Assembly (NCBI RefSeq): GCF_036370855.1
Contig: NC_088099.1
Coordinates: 76,859,218 to 76,923,217, forward strand
Direction: 5' to 3'
Origin: Dromaius novaehollandiae
Lineage: Eukaryota > Chordata > Aves > Casuariiformes > Dromaiidae
Length of the DNA stretch: 64,000 nt
Of this stretch, positions 12,073 to 23,440 are shown piece by piece (position 1 is the first letter of the stretch; each line of letters begins with the position of its first letter). The notes below the pieces were generated by a model. The model made no database searches and had not been told where the DNA came from. It saw only the letters and a list, made by a program, of their open reading frames with translations. The translations under genes and the position numbers were made by a program.

Positions 12073-14431
12073 ATGCCTTTGCCTTTAGCTGTTCCTAATC
12101 CTCACGGTAAGCCTAAACATCACCGTAGCCCTATCCGTAGCCCTCACCTAGATGGCTTTTCCTTGGACTGTTGTTTGCCCTTGCCTTTATCTTTCCGTGG
12201 CCTGTCACTAACCCTCATGCTTAGCCTGAATGCCTTTGCGTTTACCTCTGCTTTACCTTGCCTAAGCCTAAGCCTAAGCCTGGATAGCTTTGCTGTTGCG
12301 TTTGGCTTTGCCTTTGCTAAGCGTAAGCCTAGCTGCCTTTGCCTTTGTCATTGCCATTGCCTTTCGTCCCCCTCTCCCTTGCTGCCTTTGGTTTTGAGTT
12401 AGTCTTTGCCTTTGCCTGCCGCTGCCGCTGACCCTTACCCTAGATGCCTTTGCCTTTTCCTCTGCCTTTTGCTAACCCGAACGGTGACCGTAACCCTAGA
12501 TGCCTTTTCTTTTGCCTTTGTTTTGCCTTTGCCTAAGCCTAACCCTAAGCCTAAAGCTACTGCTAGATGGCGTTGCCTTTGCCTTTGCCCTTGCCTTTGC
12601 CTTTGCCCTTGCCATGCCCTACCGCTACCCCTAAAGGTAGCCCTTAATGCCTTTGCCTTTCCCAACCCTACCGCTACCGCTAACCCTACGGGTATGCCTA
12701 GATTCCTTAGGCTTTGGCTTTCCTTTCCCTTTCTTGACGCTATCCCTAACGCTCACCCTCACCCTCACGCTAACCTTAAGGCTAACCTGAACACTAGGCA
12801 CCTTTGATTTTGCCTTTTCCTTTTCCTTTGCCTTTGCTAACCGTAACCCTAGCCCGGCATGCCTTTGCCTTTGCCTTTGCCTCTGCCTTTGCCTAAGCCT
12901 AGATGCCTTTCATGTTGTCTTTGCCTTATCCTTTGCCTAAGCGTGACCCTGACCCTATCCTTAGATGCCTTTGCCTTTGCCTAACCCCAGCTGTAAGCGT
13001 AACACTAGATGGTTTGGCCTTTCTCTTTGCCTTTTCTTTTGCCTTGGCTTTTCCGTTTCCCTAACCCTAACCTAACGGTAACCGTAACGCTAAGCCTAAC
13101 GCTAACGCTAGATGCCTTTCCTTTTCCATTGCCTTTGCCTTTGCTAACGCTGACCCTGACGCTGACGCTGACGCTAAGGCTCACCCTAAGCCTGGGTACA
13201 TTTGCCTTTTCCCCTGTGTATCCCGAAGCCTAGGTGCCTTTGCCTTTGCCTTTACCTACCTGTACCGTAGCGGCAGATGCCTTTGTCTTTGCCTTTGCCT
13301 TGGCCTTTGGCTGAACCTAATCATAAGCCTAACTCTAACCGTAACACTAGAGATAACCCTCCTTCTAAGCCTAGATTCCTCTGGCTTTGGCTTTGGCTTT
13401 CTTCATGCTAACCCTACCTGCAGATGCCTTTAAATTTGCCTTGGCCTTTGCCTTTGCGAACGCTAAGCGTAGATTCCTTTGCCTTTGCATGTCCTTTTGC
13501 CTTTGCCTAACCCTAGAGGCCTTTTCTTTTGCCTTTGCCTTTTCCTTTGCCGTAGCCTAACGCAAACCCAAAGCCAAAGCCCAAATGCCTTTGCCTTTGG
13601 CTTTACCTTGCTTTGCCTTTCCTAACCCTACCGCGAACCACGACCCGAACCCGAACCCTACCCGTAACCTTAAGCCTAATCCTCCCCCTAAGCCTAACGC
13701 TCGATACCTTTGGTTTTCCCTTTAGCTAACCCTAAGCCTAACGCTAGATGCCTTTGCAGTTGCCTTTGCCTTTTCCTGAACCTCATCGTAACCCTAACCC
13801 TAACCCTAACCCTAATTCTAAGCCTAGCTTGCTTTGGCCTTGCCTTTGCATTTCTTCATGCCAACTCTGACGCTAACCCAAACCTGAACCCTAGCCCTAA
13901 CCTTCGATACCTTTCCTTTTGCCTTTGTCTTGAGCTTTGGCTTTTCCTTTGCTCAGCCTAAGCCTAGATGCCTTTGCCCTTGCTTTGCCTAACACTGACC
14001 CTGACACTATGCCTAGAGCCTTTGCGTTTACGTTTCCTAACCCTCACCGTAACTCTAACCATAATGTGAACGCTCAGCGTCACCCTAACCCTGGATGCCT
14101 TTTCTTCTTCCTTTGCTTTGCCTTTGCTGTGGCCTTGCCCTAAGCCTAATCCTAAGCCTGAATGCCTTTAACATTGCCTTTGCCTTTGCTTTCCCTTTCC
14201 TAAGCCTGATGCGGAACCTAAACCTAAGGCCAAGGCTAATCCCTAAGACTTTCCCTGCCCCTAAAACCTAGATTCCTTTGCCTTTGGCTTTCTCTCTGCC
14301 TTGCTAACCCTAAGCCTACATGCCTTTGCCTTTGCCTATCGCTAACCCCAACGCTAGATGCCTTTTCCTTTTCCTTTGCTTTTGCCTTTTCCTAACCCTG
14401 ACACGGACCGCGACCGCGACTGTATTCCTAG
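12073..14431 (+). repeat. HOR unit 6, type B (2359 bp)
   Basis: This is a type B unit (CTGCAGATGCCTTTAAATT near 13,420). It starts like unit 1, with the same first 500 or so bases including ACCCTTACCCTAG near 12,430, then switches to a B-type second half. That looks like a recombinant between the two unit forms. Confidence 0.85.
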
Positions 14432-16891
14432 ATGCCTTTGCCTTTAGCTGTTCCTAATCCTCACGGTAAGCCTAAACATCACCGTAACCCTATCCGTAGC
14501 CCTCACCTAGATGGCTTTTCCTTGGACTGTTGTTTGCCCTTGCCTTTATCTTTCCGTGGCCTGTCACTAACCCTCATGCTTAGCCTGAATGCCTTTGCGT
14601 TTACCTCTGCTTTACCTTGCCTAAGCCTAAGCCTAAGCCTGGATAGCTTTGCTGTTGCGTTTGGCTTTGCCTTTGCTAAGCGTAAGCCTAGCTGCCTTTG
14701 CCTTTGTCATTGCCATTGCCTTTCGTCCCCCTCTCCCTTGCTGCCTTTGGTTTTGAGTTAGTCTTTGCCTTTGCCTGCCGCTGCCGCTGACCCTTACCCT
14801 AGATGCCTTTGCCTTTTCCTCTGCCTTTTGCTAACCCGAACTGTGACCATAACCCTAGATGCCTTTTCTTTTGCCTTTGTTTTGCCTTTGCCTAAGCCTA
14901 ACCCTAAGCCTAAAGCTACTGCTAGATGGCGTTGCCTTTGCCTTTGCCTTTGCCCTTGCCTTTGCCTTTGCCCTTGCCATGCCCTACTGCGACCCCTAAA
15001 GGTAACCCTTAATGCCTTTGCCTTTCCCAACCCTGACCCTACCGCTACCGCTAACCCTACTCGTAAGCCTAGATTCCTTAAGCTTTGGCTTTCCTTTCCC
15101 TTTCTTGACGCTATCCCTAACCATAACCCTCACCCTCATGCTAACCTTAAGGCTAACCTGAACCCTAGGCGCCTTTGCCTTTGCCTTTGCCTTTGCTAAC
15201 CGTAACCCTAGCCCGGCAGGCCTCTGCCTTTGCCTCTGCCTTTGCCTCTGCCTTTGCCTCTGCCTTTGCCTCTGTCTTTGCCTAAGCCTAGATGCCTTTC
15301 ATGTTGTCTTTGCCTTATCCTTTGCCTAAGCGTGACCCTGACCCTATCCTTAGATGCCTTTGCCTTTGCCTAACCCCAACTGTAAGCGTAACGCTAGATG
15401 GTTTGGCCTTTCTCTTTGCCTTTTCTTTTGCCTTGGCCTTTCCGTTTCCCTAACCCTAACCTAACGGTAACCGTAACACTAAGCCTAACGCTAACGCTAG
15501 ATGCCTTTCCTTTTCCATTGCCTTTGCCTTTGCTAACGCTGACCCTGACCCTGACGCTGACGCTAAGGCTCACCCTAAGCCTGGGTACATTTGCCTTTTC
15601 CCCTGTGTATCCCGAAGCCTAGGTGCCTTTGCCTTTGCCTTTACCTACCCGTACCGTAGCGGCAGATGCCTTTGTGTTTGCCTTTGCCTTGGCCTTTGGC
15701 TGAACCTAATCGTAAGCCTAACCCTAACCGTAACACTAGAGATGACCCTCCTTCTAAGCCTAGATTCCTTTGGCTTTGCCTTTGCCATGGCCTACCGCTA
15801 CCCCTAAAGGTAACCCTTAATGCCTTTGCCTTTCCCAACCCTAACCCTACTGCTAACGCTAAGCCTACTGGTGAGTCTAGATTCCTTAGGCTTTGGCTTT
15901 CCTTTCCCTTTCTTGATGCTATCTCTAACCATAACCCTCACCCTCATGCTAACCTTAAGGCTAACCTGAACCCTAGGCACCTTTGCCTTTGCCTTTGCCT
16001 TTTCCTTTGCCGTGGTGTAACGCGAACCCAAAGCCAAAGCCCAAATGCCTTTGCCTTTGGCTTTACCTTGCTTTGCCTTTCCTAACCCTACCGCGAACCA
16101 CGACCCAAACCCGAACCCTACCCGTAACCTTAAGCCTAATCCTCCCCCTAAGCCTAACGCTCGATACCTTTGATTTTCCCTTTAGCTAACCCTAAGCCTA
16201 ACGCCAGATGCCTTTGCAGTTGCCTTTGCCTTTTCCTGAACCTCATCGTAACCCTAACCCTAACCCTAACCCTAATTCTAAGCCTAGCTTGCTTTGGCCT
16301 TGCCTTTGCATTTCTTCATGCCAACTCTGACGCTAACCTGAACCTGAACCCTAGCCCTAACCTTCGATACCTTTCCTTTTGCCTTTGCCTTGAGCTTTGG
16401 CTTTTCCTTTGCTCAGCCTAAGCCTAGATGCCTTTGCCCTTGCTTTGCCTAACACTGACCCTGACACTATGCCTAGAGCCTTTGCGTTTACGTTTCCTAA
16501 CCCTCGCCGTAACTCTAACCATAATGCGAACGCTCAGCGTCACCCTAACCCTGGATGCCTTTTCTTCTTCCTTTGCTTTGCCTTTGCCGTGGCCTTGCCC
16601 TAAGCCTAATCCTAAGCCTGAATGCCTTTAACATTGCCTTTGCCTTTGCTTTCCCTTTCCTAAGCCTGATGCGGAACCTAAGGCTAAGGCCAAGGCTAAT
16701 CCCTAAGACTTTCCCTGCCCCTAAAACCTAGATTCCTTTGCCTTTGGCTTTCTCTCTGCCTTGCTAACCCTAAGCCTACATGCCTTTGCCTTTGCCTATC
16801 GCTAACCCCAATGCTAGATGCCTTTTCCTTTTCCTTTGCTTTTGCCTTTTCCTAACCCTGACACTGACCGCGACCGCGACTGTATTCCTAG
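14432..16891 (+). repeat. HOR unit 7, type A (2460 bp)
   Basis: This is a type A unit (CCATGGCCTACCGC near 15,785). It is the longest unit, mainly through extra hexamers near 14,935-14,965 and extra CTCTGCCTTTGC copies near 15,225-15,280. Confidence 0.85.
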
Positions 16892-19297
16892 ATGCCTTTG
16901 CCTTTAGCTGTTCCTAATCCTCACGGTAAGCCTAAACATCACCGTAACCCTATCCGTAGCCCTCACCTAGATGGCTTTTCTTTGGACTGTTGTTTGCCCT
17001 TGCCTTTATCTTTCTGTGGCCTGTCACTAACCCTCATGCTTAGCCTGAATGCCTTTGTGTTTACCTCTGCTTTACCTTGCCTAAGCCTAAGCCTAAGCCT
17101 GGATAGCTTTGCTGTTGCGTTTGGCTTTGCCTTTGCTAAGCGTAAGCCTAGCTGCCTTTGCCTTTGTCATTGCCATTGCCTTTCGTCCCCCTCTCCCTTG
17201 CTGCCTTTGGTTTTGAGTTAGTCTTTGCCTTTGCCTGCCGCTGACCCTAACCCTAGATGCCTTTGCCTTTTCCTCTGCCTTTTGCTAACCCGAACTGTGA
17301 CCATAACCCTAGATGCCTTTTCTTTTGCCTTTGTTTTGCCTTTGCCTAAGCCTAACCCTAAGCCTAAAGCTACTGCTAGATGGTGTTGCCTTTGCCTTTG
17401 CCCTTGCCTTTGCCTTTGCCCTTGCCATGCCCTACTGCTACCCCTAAAGTTAACCCTTAATGCCTTTGCCTTTCCCAACCCTGACCCTACCGCTACCGCT
17501 AACCCTACTCGTAAGCCTAGATTCCTTAAGCTTTGGCTTTCCTTTCCCTTTCTTGACGCTATCCCTAACCATAACCCTCACCCTCATGCTAACCTTAAGG
17601 CTAACCTGAACCCTAGGCACCTTTGCCTTTGCCTTTGCCTTTGCCTTTTCCTTTGCCTTTGCTAACCGTAACCCTAGCCCGGCAGGCCTTTGCCTTTGCC
17701 TCTGCCTTTGCCTCTGCCTTTGCATCTGTCTTTGCCTAAGCCTAGATGCCTTTCATGTTGTCTTTGTCTTATCCTTTGCCTAAGCGTGACCCTGACCCTA
17801 TCCTTAGATGCCTTTGCCTTTGCCTTTGCCTAACCCCAACTGTAAGCGTAACGCTAGATGGTTTGGCCTTTCTCTTTGCCTTTTCTTTTGCCTTGGCTTT
17901 TCCGTTTCCCTAACCCTAACCTAACGGTAACCGTAACGCTAAGCCTAACGCTAACGCTAGATGCCTTTCCTTTTCCATTGCCTTTGCCTTTGCTAACGCT
18001 GACCCTGACCCTGACGCTGACGCTAAGGCTCACCCTAAGCCTGGGTACATTTGCCTTTTCCTCTGCGTTTTCCTATCCTGAACGTAACCGAAAGCCCAGG
18101 TGCCTTTGCCTTTGCCTTTACCTACCCGTACCGTAGCAGCAGATGCCTTTGTCTTTGCCTTTGCCTTGGCCTTTGGCTGAACCTAATCGTAAGCCTAACC
18201 CTAACCGTAACACTAGAGATAACCCTCCTTCTAAGCCTAGATTCCTCTGGCTTTGGCTTTGGCTTTCTTAATGCTAACCCTACCTGCAGATGCCTTTAAA
18301 TTTGCCTTGGCCTTTGCCTTTGCGAACGCTAAGCGTAGATTCCTTTGCCTTTGCATGTCCTTTTGCCTTTGCCTAACCCTAGAGGCCTTTTCTTTTGCCT
18401 TTGCCTTTTCCTTTGCCGTAGCCTAACACAAACCCAAAGCCAAAGCCCAAATGCCTTTGCCTTTGGCTTTACCTTGCTTTGCCTTTCCTAACCCTACCGC
18501 GAACCACGACCCGAACCCGAACCCTACCCGTAACCTTAAGCCTAATCCTCCCCCTAAGCCTAACGCTCGATACCTTTGGTTTTCCCTTTAGCTAACCCTA
18601 AGCCTAACGCTAGATGCCTTTGCAGTTGCCTTTGCCTTTTCCTGAACCTCATCGTAACCCTAACCCTAACCCTAACCCTAATTCTAAGCCTAGCTTGCTT
18701 TGGCCTTGCCTTTGCATTTCTTCATGCCAACTCTGACGCTAACCTGAACCTGAACCCTAGCCCTAACCTTCGATACCTTTCCTTTTGCCTTTGTCTTGAG
18801 CTTTGGCTTTTCCTTTGCTCAGCCTAAGCCTAGATGCCTTTGCCCTTGCTTTGCCTAACACTGACCCTGACACTATGCCTAGAGCCTTTGCGTTTACGTT
18901 TCCTAACCCTCGCCGTAACTCTAACCATAATGCGAACGCTCAGCGTCACCCTAACCCTGGATGCCTTTTCTTCTTCCTTTGCTTTGCCTTTGCCGTGGCC
19001 TTGCCCTAAGCCTAATCCTAAGCCTGAATGCCTTTAACATTGCCTTTGCCTTTGCTTTCCCTTTCCTAAGCCTGATGCGGAACCTAAACCTAAGGCCAAG
19101 GCTAATCCCTAAGACTTTCCCTGCCCCTAAAACCTAGATTCCTTTGCCTTTGGCTTTCTCTCTGCCTTGCTAACCCTAAGCCTACATGCCTTTGCCTTTG
19201 CCTATCGCTAACCCCAATGCTAGATGCCTTTTCCTTTTCCTTTGCTTTTGCCTTTTCCTAACCCTGACACTGACCGCGACCGCGACTGTATTCCTAG
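16892..19297 (+). repeat. HOR unit 8, type B (2406 bp)
   Basis: This is a type B unit (CTGCAGATGCCTTTAAATT near 18,284). It carries a private replacement near 18,057-18,100, CTCTGCGTTTTCCTATCC and following bases, where all other full units have CCCCTGTGTATCCCGAAG. One GCCGCT is lost near 17,236. Confidence 0.85.
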
Positions 19298-20036
19298 ATG
19301 CCTTTGCCTTTAGCTGTTCCTAATCCTCACGGTAAGCCTAAACATCACCGTAACCCTACCCGTAGCCCTCACCTAGATGGCTTTTCTTTGGACTGTTGTT
19401 TGTCCTTGCCTTTATCTTTCTGTGGCCTGTCACTAACCCTCATGCTTAGCCTGAATGCCTTTGTGTTTACCTCTGCTTTACCTTGCCTAAGCCTAAGCCT
19501 AAGCCTGGATAGCTTTGCTGTTGCGTTTGGCTTTGCCTTTGCTAAGCGTAAGCCTAGCTGCCTTTGCCTTTGTCGTTGCCATTGCCTTTCGTCCCCCTCT
19601 CCCTTGCTGCCTTTGGTTTTGAGTTAGTCTTTGCCTTTGCCTGCCGCTGCCGCTGACCCTAACCCTAGATGCCTTTGCCTTTTCCTCTGCCTTTTGCTAA
19701 CCCGAACTGTGACCATAACCCTAGATGCCTTTTCTTTTGCCTTTGTTTTGCCTTTGCCTAAGCCTAACCCTAAGCCTAAAGCTACTGCTAGATGGCGTTG
19801 CCTTTGCCTTTGCCCTTGCCTTTGCCTTTGCCCTTGCCATGCCCTACTGCTACCCCTAAAGGTAACCCTTAATGCCTTTGCCTTTCCCAACCCTGACCCT
19901 ACCGCTACCGCTAACCCTACTCGTAAGCCTAGATTCCTTAAGCTTTGGCTTTCCTTTCCCTTTCTTGACGCTATCCCTAACCATAACCCTCACCCTCATG
20001 CTAACCTTAAGGCTAACCTGAACCCTAGGCACCTTT
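19298..20036 (+). repeat. Truncated HOR unit 9
   Basis: The sequence follows unit 8 up to AACCCTAGGCACCTTTG near 20,036 and then departs from it. This is the inner border of the HOR array. Confidence 0.85.
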
Positions 20037-21140
20037 GGCTTTGCCTTTGGCTTTGCCTTTTCTTTGCCTTTGCCTAATCCTGCCTCTAAGCATAAACCTA
20101 ATGCTAGATGCCTTTACCTTTGCCTTTGCCTTTTTTTTTGCCATGGCCTAACCATAACCCTAATCCTAAACCTAGATTCCTTTGGTTTTCGTTTTGCCTT
20201 TGCCTTTCTTAATCCTATCCCTAACCCTAACCCTAACTCTAACCCTCACTGTAACCTTAGATACCTTTGATTTTGCCTTTGCCTTTAGCTATGCCTTTGC
20301 TGTGGCCTAACCATAATCCTAGATGCCTTTGCCTTTGCCTGTCCCTAACCCTAGATGCCTTCGATTTTGTCTTTGCCTTTGTCTTTTCCTAACCCTCACC
20401 ATGCCTCTAACCGTAACCCTAACCTTAACCCTATCACTAGATGCCTTTTCTTTTACTTTTCCTTTGCCTTTTCCGTGGCCTAACCACAACCCTAGATGCC
20501 TTTGCATTTGCCTAACCCTAACCCTAGATGCCTTCAATTTTTTCTTTGCCTTTGCCTTTTCCTAACCCTCACCATGCCTCTAACCATAACCCTAACCTTA
20601 ACCCTATCACTGGATGCCTTTTCTTTTACCTTTCCTTTGCCTTTGCTGTGGCCTAACCATAACGCTGAATGCCTTTTCCTTTGTCTTTAACTTTACTTTG
20701 CCTTTCCTAACCTAACCGTAACCCTAACCTTAATTCTAACCCTAGATTCCTTTGGGTTTGGCTTTGCCTTGGCCTTTTTTAATGGTATCCCTAACCGTAA
20801 CTCTAACTCTAAACCTAACACTAACCATAGCCCTAACCATAAACCTAGATACCTTTGATTTTGTCTTTGCCTTTGCTTTGCCTTTCATTTGCTTTTGCCT
20901 AACCCCGACCCTATCTTTAGATTCCTGTGCCTTTGCATTTACCTTTTCCTAACCTTCACCCTAACCCTACCCTTAACCGAAACCCTAACCCTGTATGCCT
21001 CTTCTTTTGCTTTTGCCTTTGCCTTTGCCTCTGCCTTTTCTTAACTCTAACCATAGCCCTAACCCTAGATTCCTTTTCCTTTCTCTTTGCCTTTGCCTTT
21101 CCCAACCCTAAACCTAAATGCCTTTTATTTTGCCTTTGCT

Positions 21141-21500
21141 TTGCCTTTGCCTTTGTCTAACCCATACCCTAACCCTAGGTGCCTTTGCCTTTTTTTTGCC
21201 CGTCCTTTGTCCTTGCTTTGCCTTTGCTTTGTCTTTCCCTATCCCTAACACTAAGCATAAACCTAACGCTAGATGCCTTCTCCTTTGCCTTCTCCTTTGC
21301 CTTCTCCTTTGCCTTCTCCTTTGCCTTTGCCTTTGTCTAACCCATACCCTAACCCTAGGTGCCTTTGCCTTTTTTTTGCCCGTCCTTTGTCCTTGCTTTG
21401 CCTTTGCTTTGTCTTTCCCTATCCCTAACACTAAGCATAAACCTAACGCTAGATGCCTTCTCCTTTGCCTTCTCCTTTGCCTTCTCCTTTGCCTTCTCCT
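21141..21500 (+). repeat. Perfect 180-bp tandem duplication
   Basis: Positions 21141-21320 and 21321-21500 are identical by eye. Each copy contains ACCCATACCCTAACCC, a T-rich stretch with GCCCGTCC, CTAAGCATAAACC, and about four copies of a 12-bp CTTCTCCTTTGC repeat at its 3' side. Confidence 0.93.
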
Positions 21501-21512
21501 AACCCTAACCCT

Positions 21513-21708
21513 AGATGCCTTTCTTTTGCCTTTGGCTAATCCTCACCCTGACCCTATCCCTAGATGCCTTTCTTTTGCCTTTGGCTAATCCTCACCCTGA
21601 CCCTATCCCTAGATGCCTTTCTTTTGCCTTTGCCTAATCCTCACCCTGACCCTATCCCTAGATGCCTTTGCCTTTGCCTAATCCTCACCCTGACCCTATC
21701 CCTAGATG
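21513..21708 (+). repeat. 49-bp tandem repeat, four copies
   Basis: Copies begin with AGATGCCTTT at 21513, 21562, 21611 and 21660 (period 49), and the next junction is at 21704 (44 bp). Each ends in CCTCACCCTGACCCTATCCCT. The third copy changes TTTGGC to TTTGCC and the fourth loses about 5 bp. Confidence 0.9.
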
Positions 21709-23357
21709 CCTTTGCCTTTGCCTTTACATTTTCCTAGCCCTCACCATAACCCTAAGTGTAACCCTAAGTGTAACCATAACCATAGCCCTGTATGCCTTTT
21801 CTTTTGCTTTGCTTTGCCTTTGCCTAACCGGAAACCTAACCCTAGATGTCTCTGCTTTTTTTGGCTTTGCTTTGCCTTTCTTTTTGCCTTTGCCTAACCT
21901 TAATCCTCAGCATAAACCTAACACTAGATTCCTTTTCTTCTTGCTCTGCTTTGCCCTTGCCTTTACTGTGCCCTAACCTTAACACTAATCCTAAGCCTTA
22001 ATGCTTTTGCCTTTACCTTTGCTTTGCCTTTCCTAACACTAAGCCAACCCTAGCCCTAGATGCTTTTGATTTTGTATTTGCCTTTCCTTTAACTTTTCCT
22101 AATGCTCACTGTGACCCTAACCCTAACAGTAACCCTATCCCTAGATGCCTTTTCTTTTACCTCTCCTTTGCCTTTGCATTTGCTTTTGCTGTGGCCTAAC
22201 CATAATCCTGAATGCCTTTGTCTTTGCCTTTACCTTTGCTTTGCCTTTCCTCACCCTTACCCTACCCTAACCCTAATTCTAACCCTAGATTCTTTTGGCT
22301 TTGCCTTTCTGTACGCTATCCCTAACCCAAACCCTAACCTGAACACTAACCCTAACCCTAACACTAAACCTAAACCTACATACCTTTGATTTTGCCTTTG
22401 CCTTTGCCTTTCCTTTGCTTTTGCCTAACCCTAACCCTATCCTTAGATGCCTGTGGCTTTGCCTTATCTTTTCCTGACGCTCACCATAACCCTGCCGTAA
22501 CCCTTCCCATAACCGTAACTCTAGATGCCTTTTCTTTTGCCTTTCCTTTGCCTTTGCCTAACCTGAAACCTAAACATAGATTCCTTTCCCCTTTTTTTTC
22601 CTTTGCTTTGTCTTTATCTTTCCCTAACCCAAACGCTAAGCATTAACCTAAGGCTAGATGCCTTTGCCTTTGCTTTGCCCTTGCCTTTGCCGTGGCCTAA
22701 CCCTAACCCTAAACCTAACCCTAAATGACTTTTTCCTTTACCTTTGCTTTGCCTTTCCTAATGCTAAGCCAAGATTCATTCGGCTTTGGTTTTGCCATTC
22801 TTAATGCTATCCCTAACCCTAACCCTATCCCTAACGCTAGATACCTTTGATTTTGCCTTTGGCTTTGCCTTTGGCTTTACCTTTTCCTAACCCTCACTGT
22901 AACCCTAAGCGTAAACATAAGCATAACCGTAACCCTATCCCTAGATGCCTTTTCTTTTCCCTTTGCTTTGCCTTTTTCTGTGGCCTTACCCTAACTCTAA
23001 TCCCAACCCTTAATGCCTTCACCTTTGCCTTTGCTTTTGCCTTCATCTTTGCCTTTGCCCAACCCTAACACTAACCCTAGATGCCTTTGCCTTTGCCTCT
23101 CTGTTTTCCTAACCCTAACCGTAACCCTAGATGCCTTTTCCTTTGCCTTTCCGAATCCTAAACCTAACCCTAACCGTAACCCTAGATGCCTCTGCCTTTT
23201 CCTTTTCTCTTGCCTTGCCTAAGCCTAAGCCTAAGCCTAACCCTAACCCTAGCTCTGACCCTAACCCTGACCCTTCCCCTAACCCTAAATGACTTTTCTT
23301 TTTCCTTTCCTTTGCCTTTGCATTTGCCTAACCCAAACCCTACCCTAGGTGCCTTTG

Positions 23358-23440
23358 CCTTTTTTACCTTTGCTTTGCCTTTGCTTTGCCTTTGCTTTGC
23401 CTTTGCTTTGCCTTTGCTTTGCCTTTGCTTTGCCTTTGCC
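23358..23440 (+). repeat. 11-bp microsatellite (TTTGCTTTGCC)n
   Basis: About seven head-to-tail copies of an 11-bp unit break the otherwise hexameric register of the surrounding satellite. Confidence 0.85.

Larger units (their letters stand above)
1..20036 (+). repeat. Higher-order subtelomere-like satellite array (2.36-2.46 kb units)
   Basis: The stretch is a tandem array in which the anchor ATGCCTTTGCCTTTAGCTG recurs at 73, 2505, 4882, 7259, 9636, 12073, 14432, 16892 and 19298, giving unit lengths of 2432, 2377, 2377, 2377, 2437, 2359, 2460 and 2406 bp and a truncated ninth copy. Inside each unit short blocks of (TTTGCC)n alternate with degenerate telomeric (CCTAAC)n, joined by CTAGATGCC. 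The + strand is rich in C and T and poor in G. The CCCTAA sense on the + strand fits a chromosome end lying to the left. I see no gene here. Calling it subtelomeric is inference; an interstitial telomere-derived satellite is the alternative. Confidence 0.93.

Noticed and set aside
1..20036. CRISPR-like array or bacterial repeat region
   Set aside because: Repeats are not separated by unique spacers of constant length, and the surroundings are clearly vertebrate with introns.
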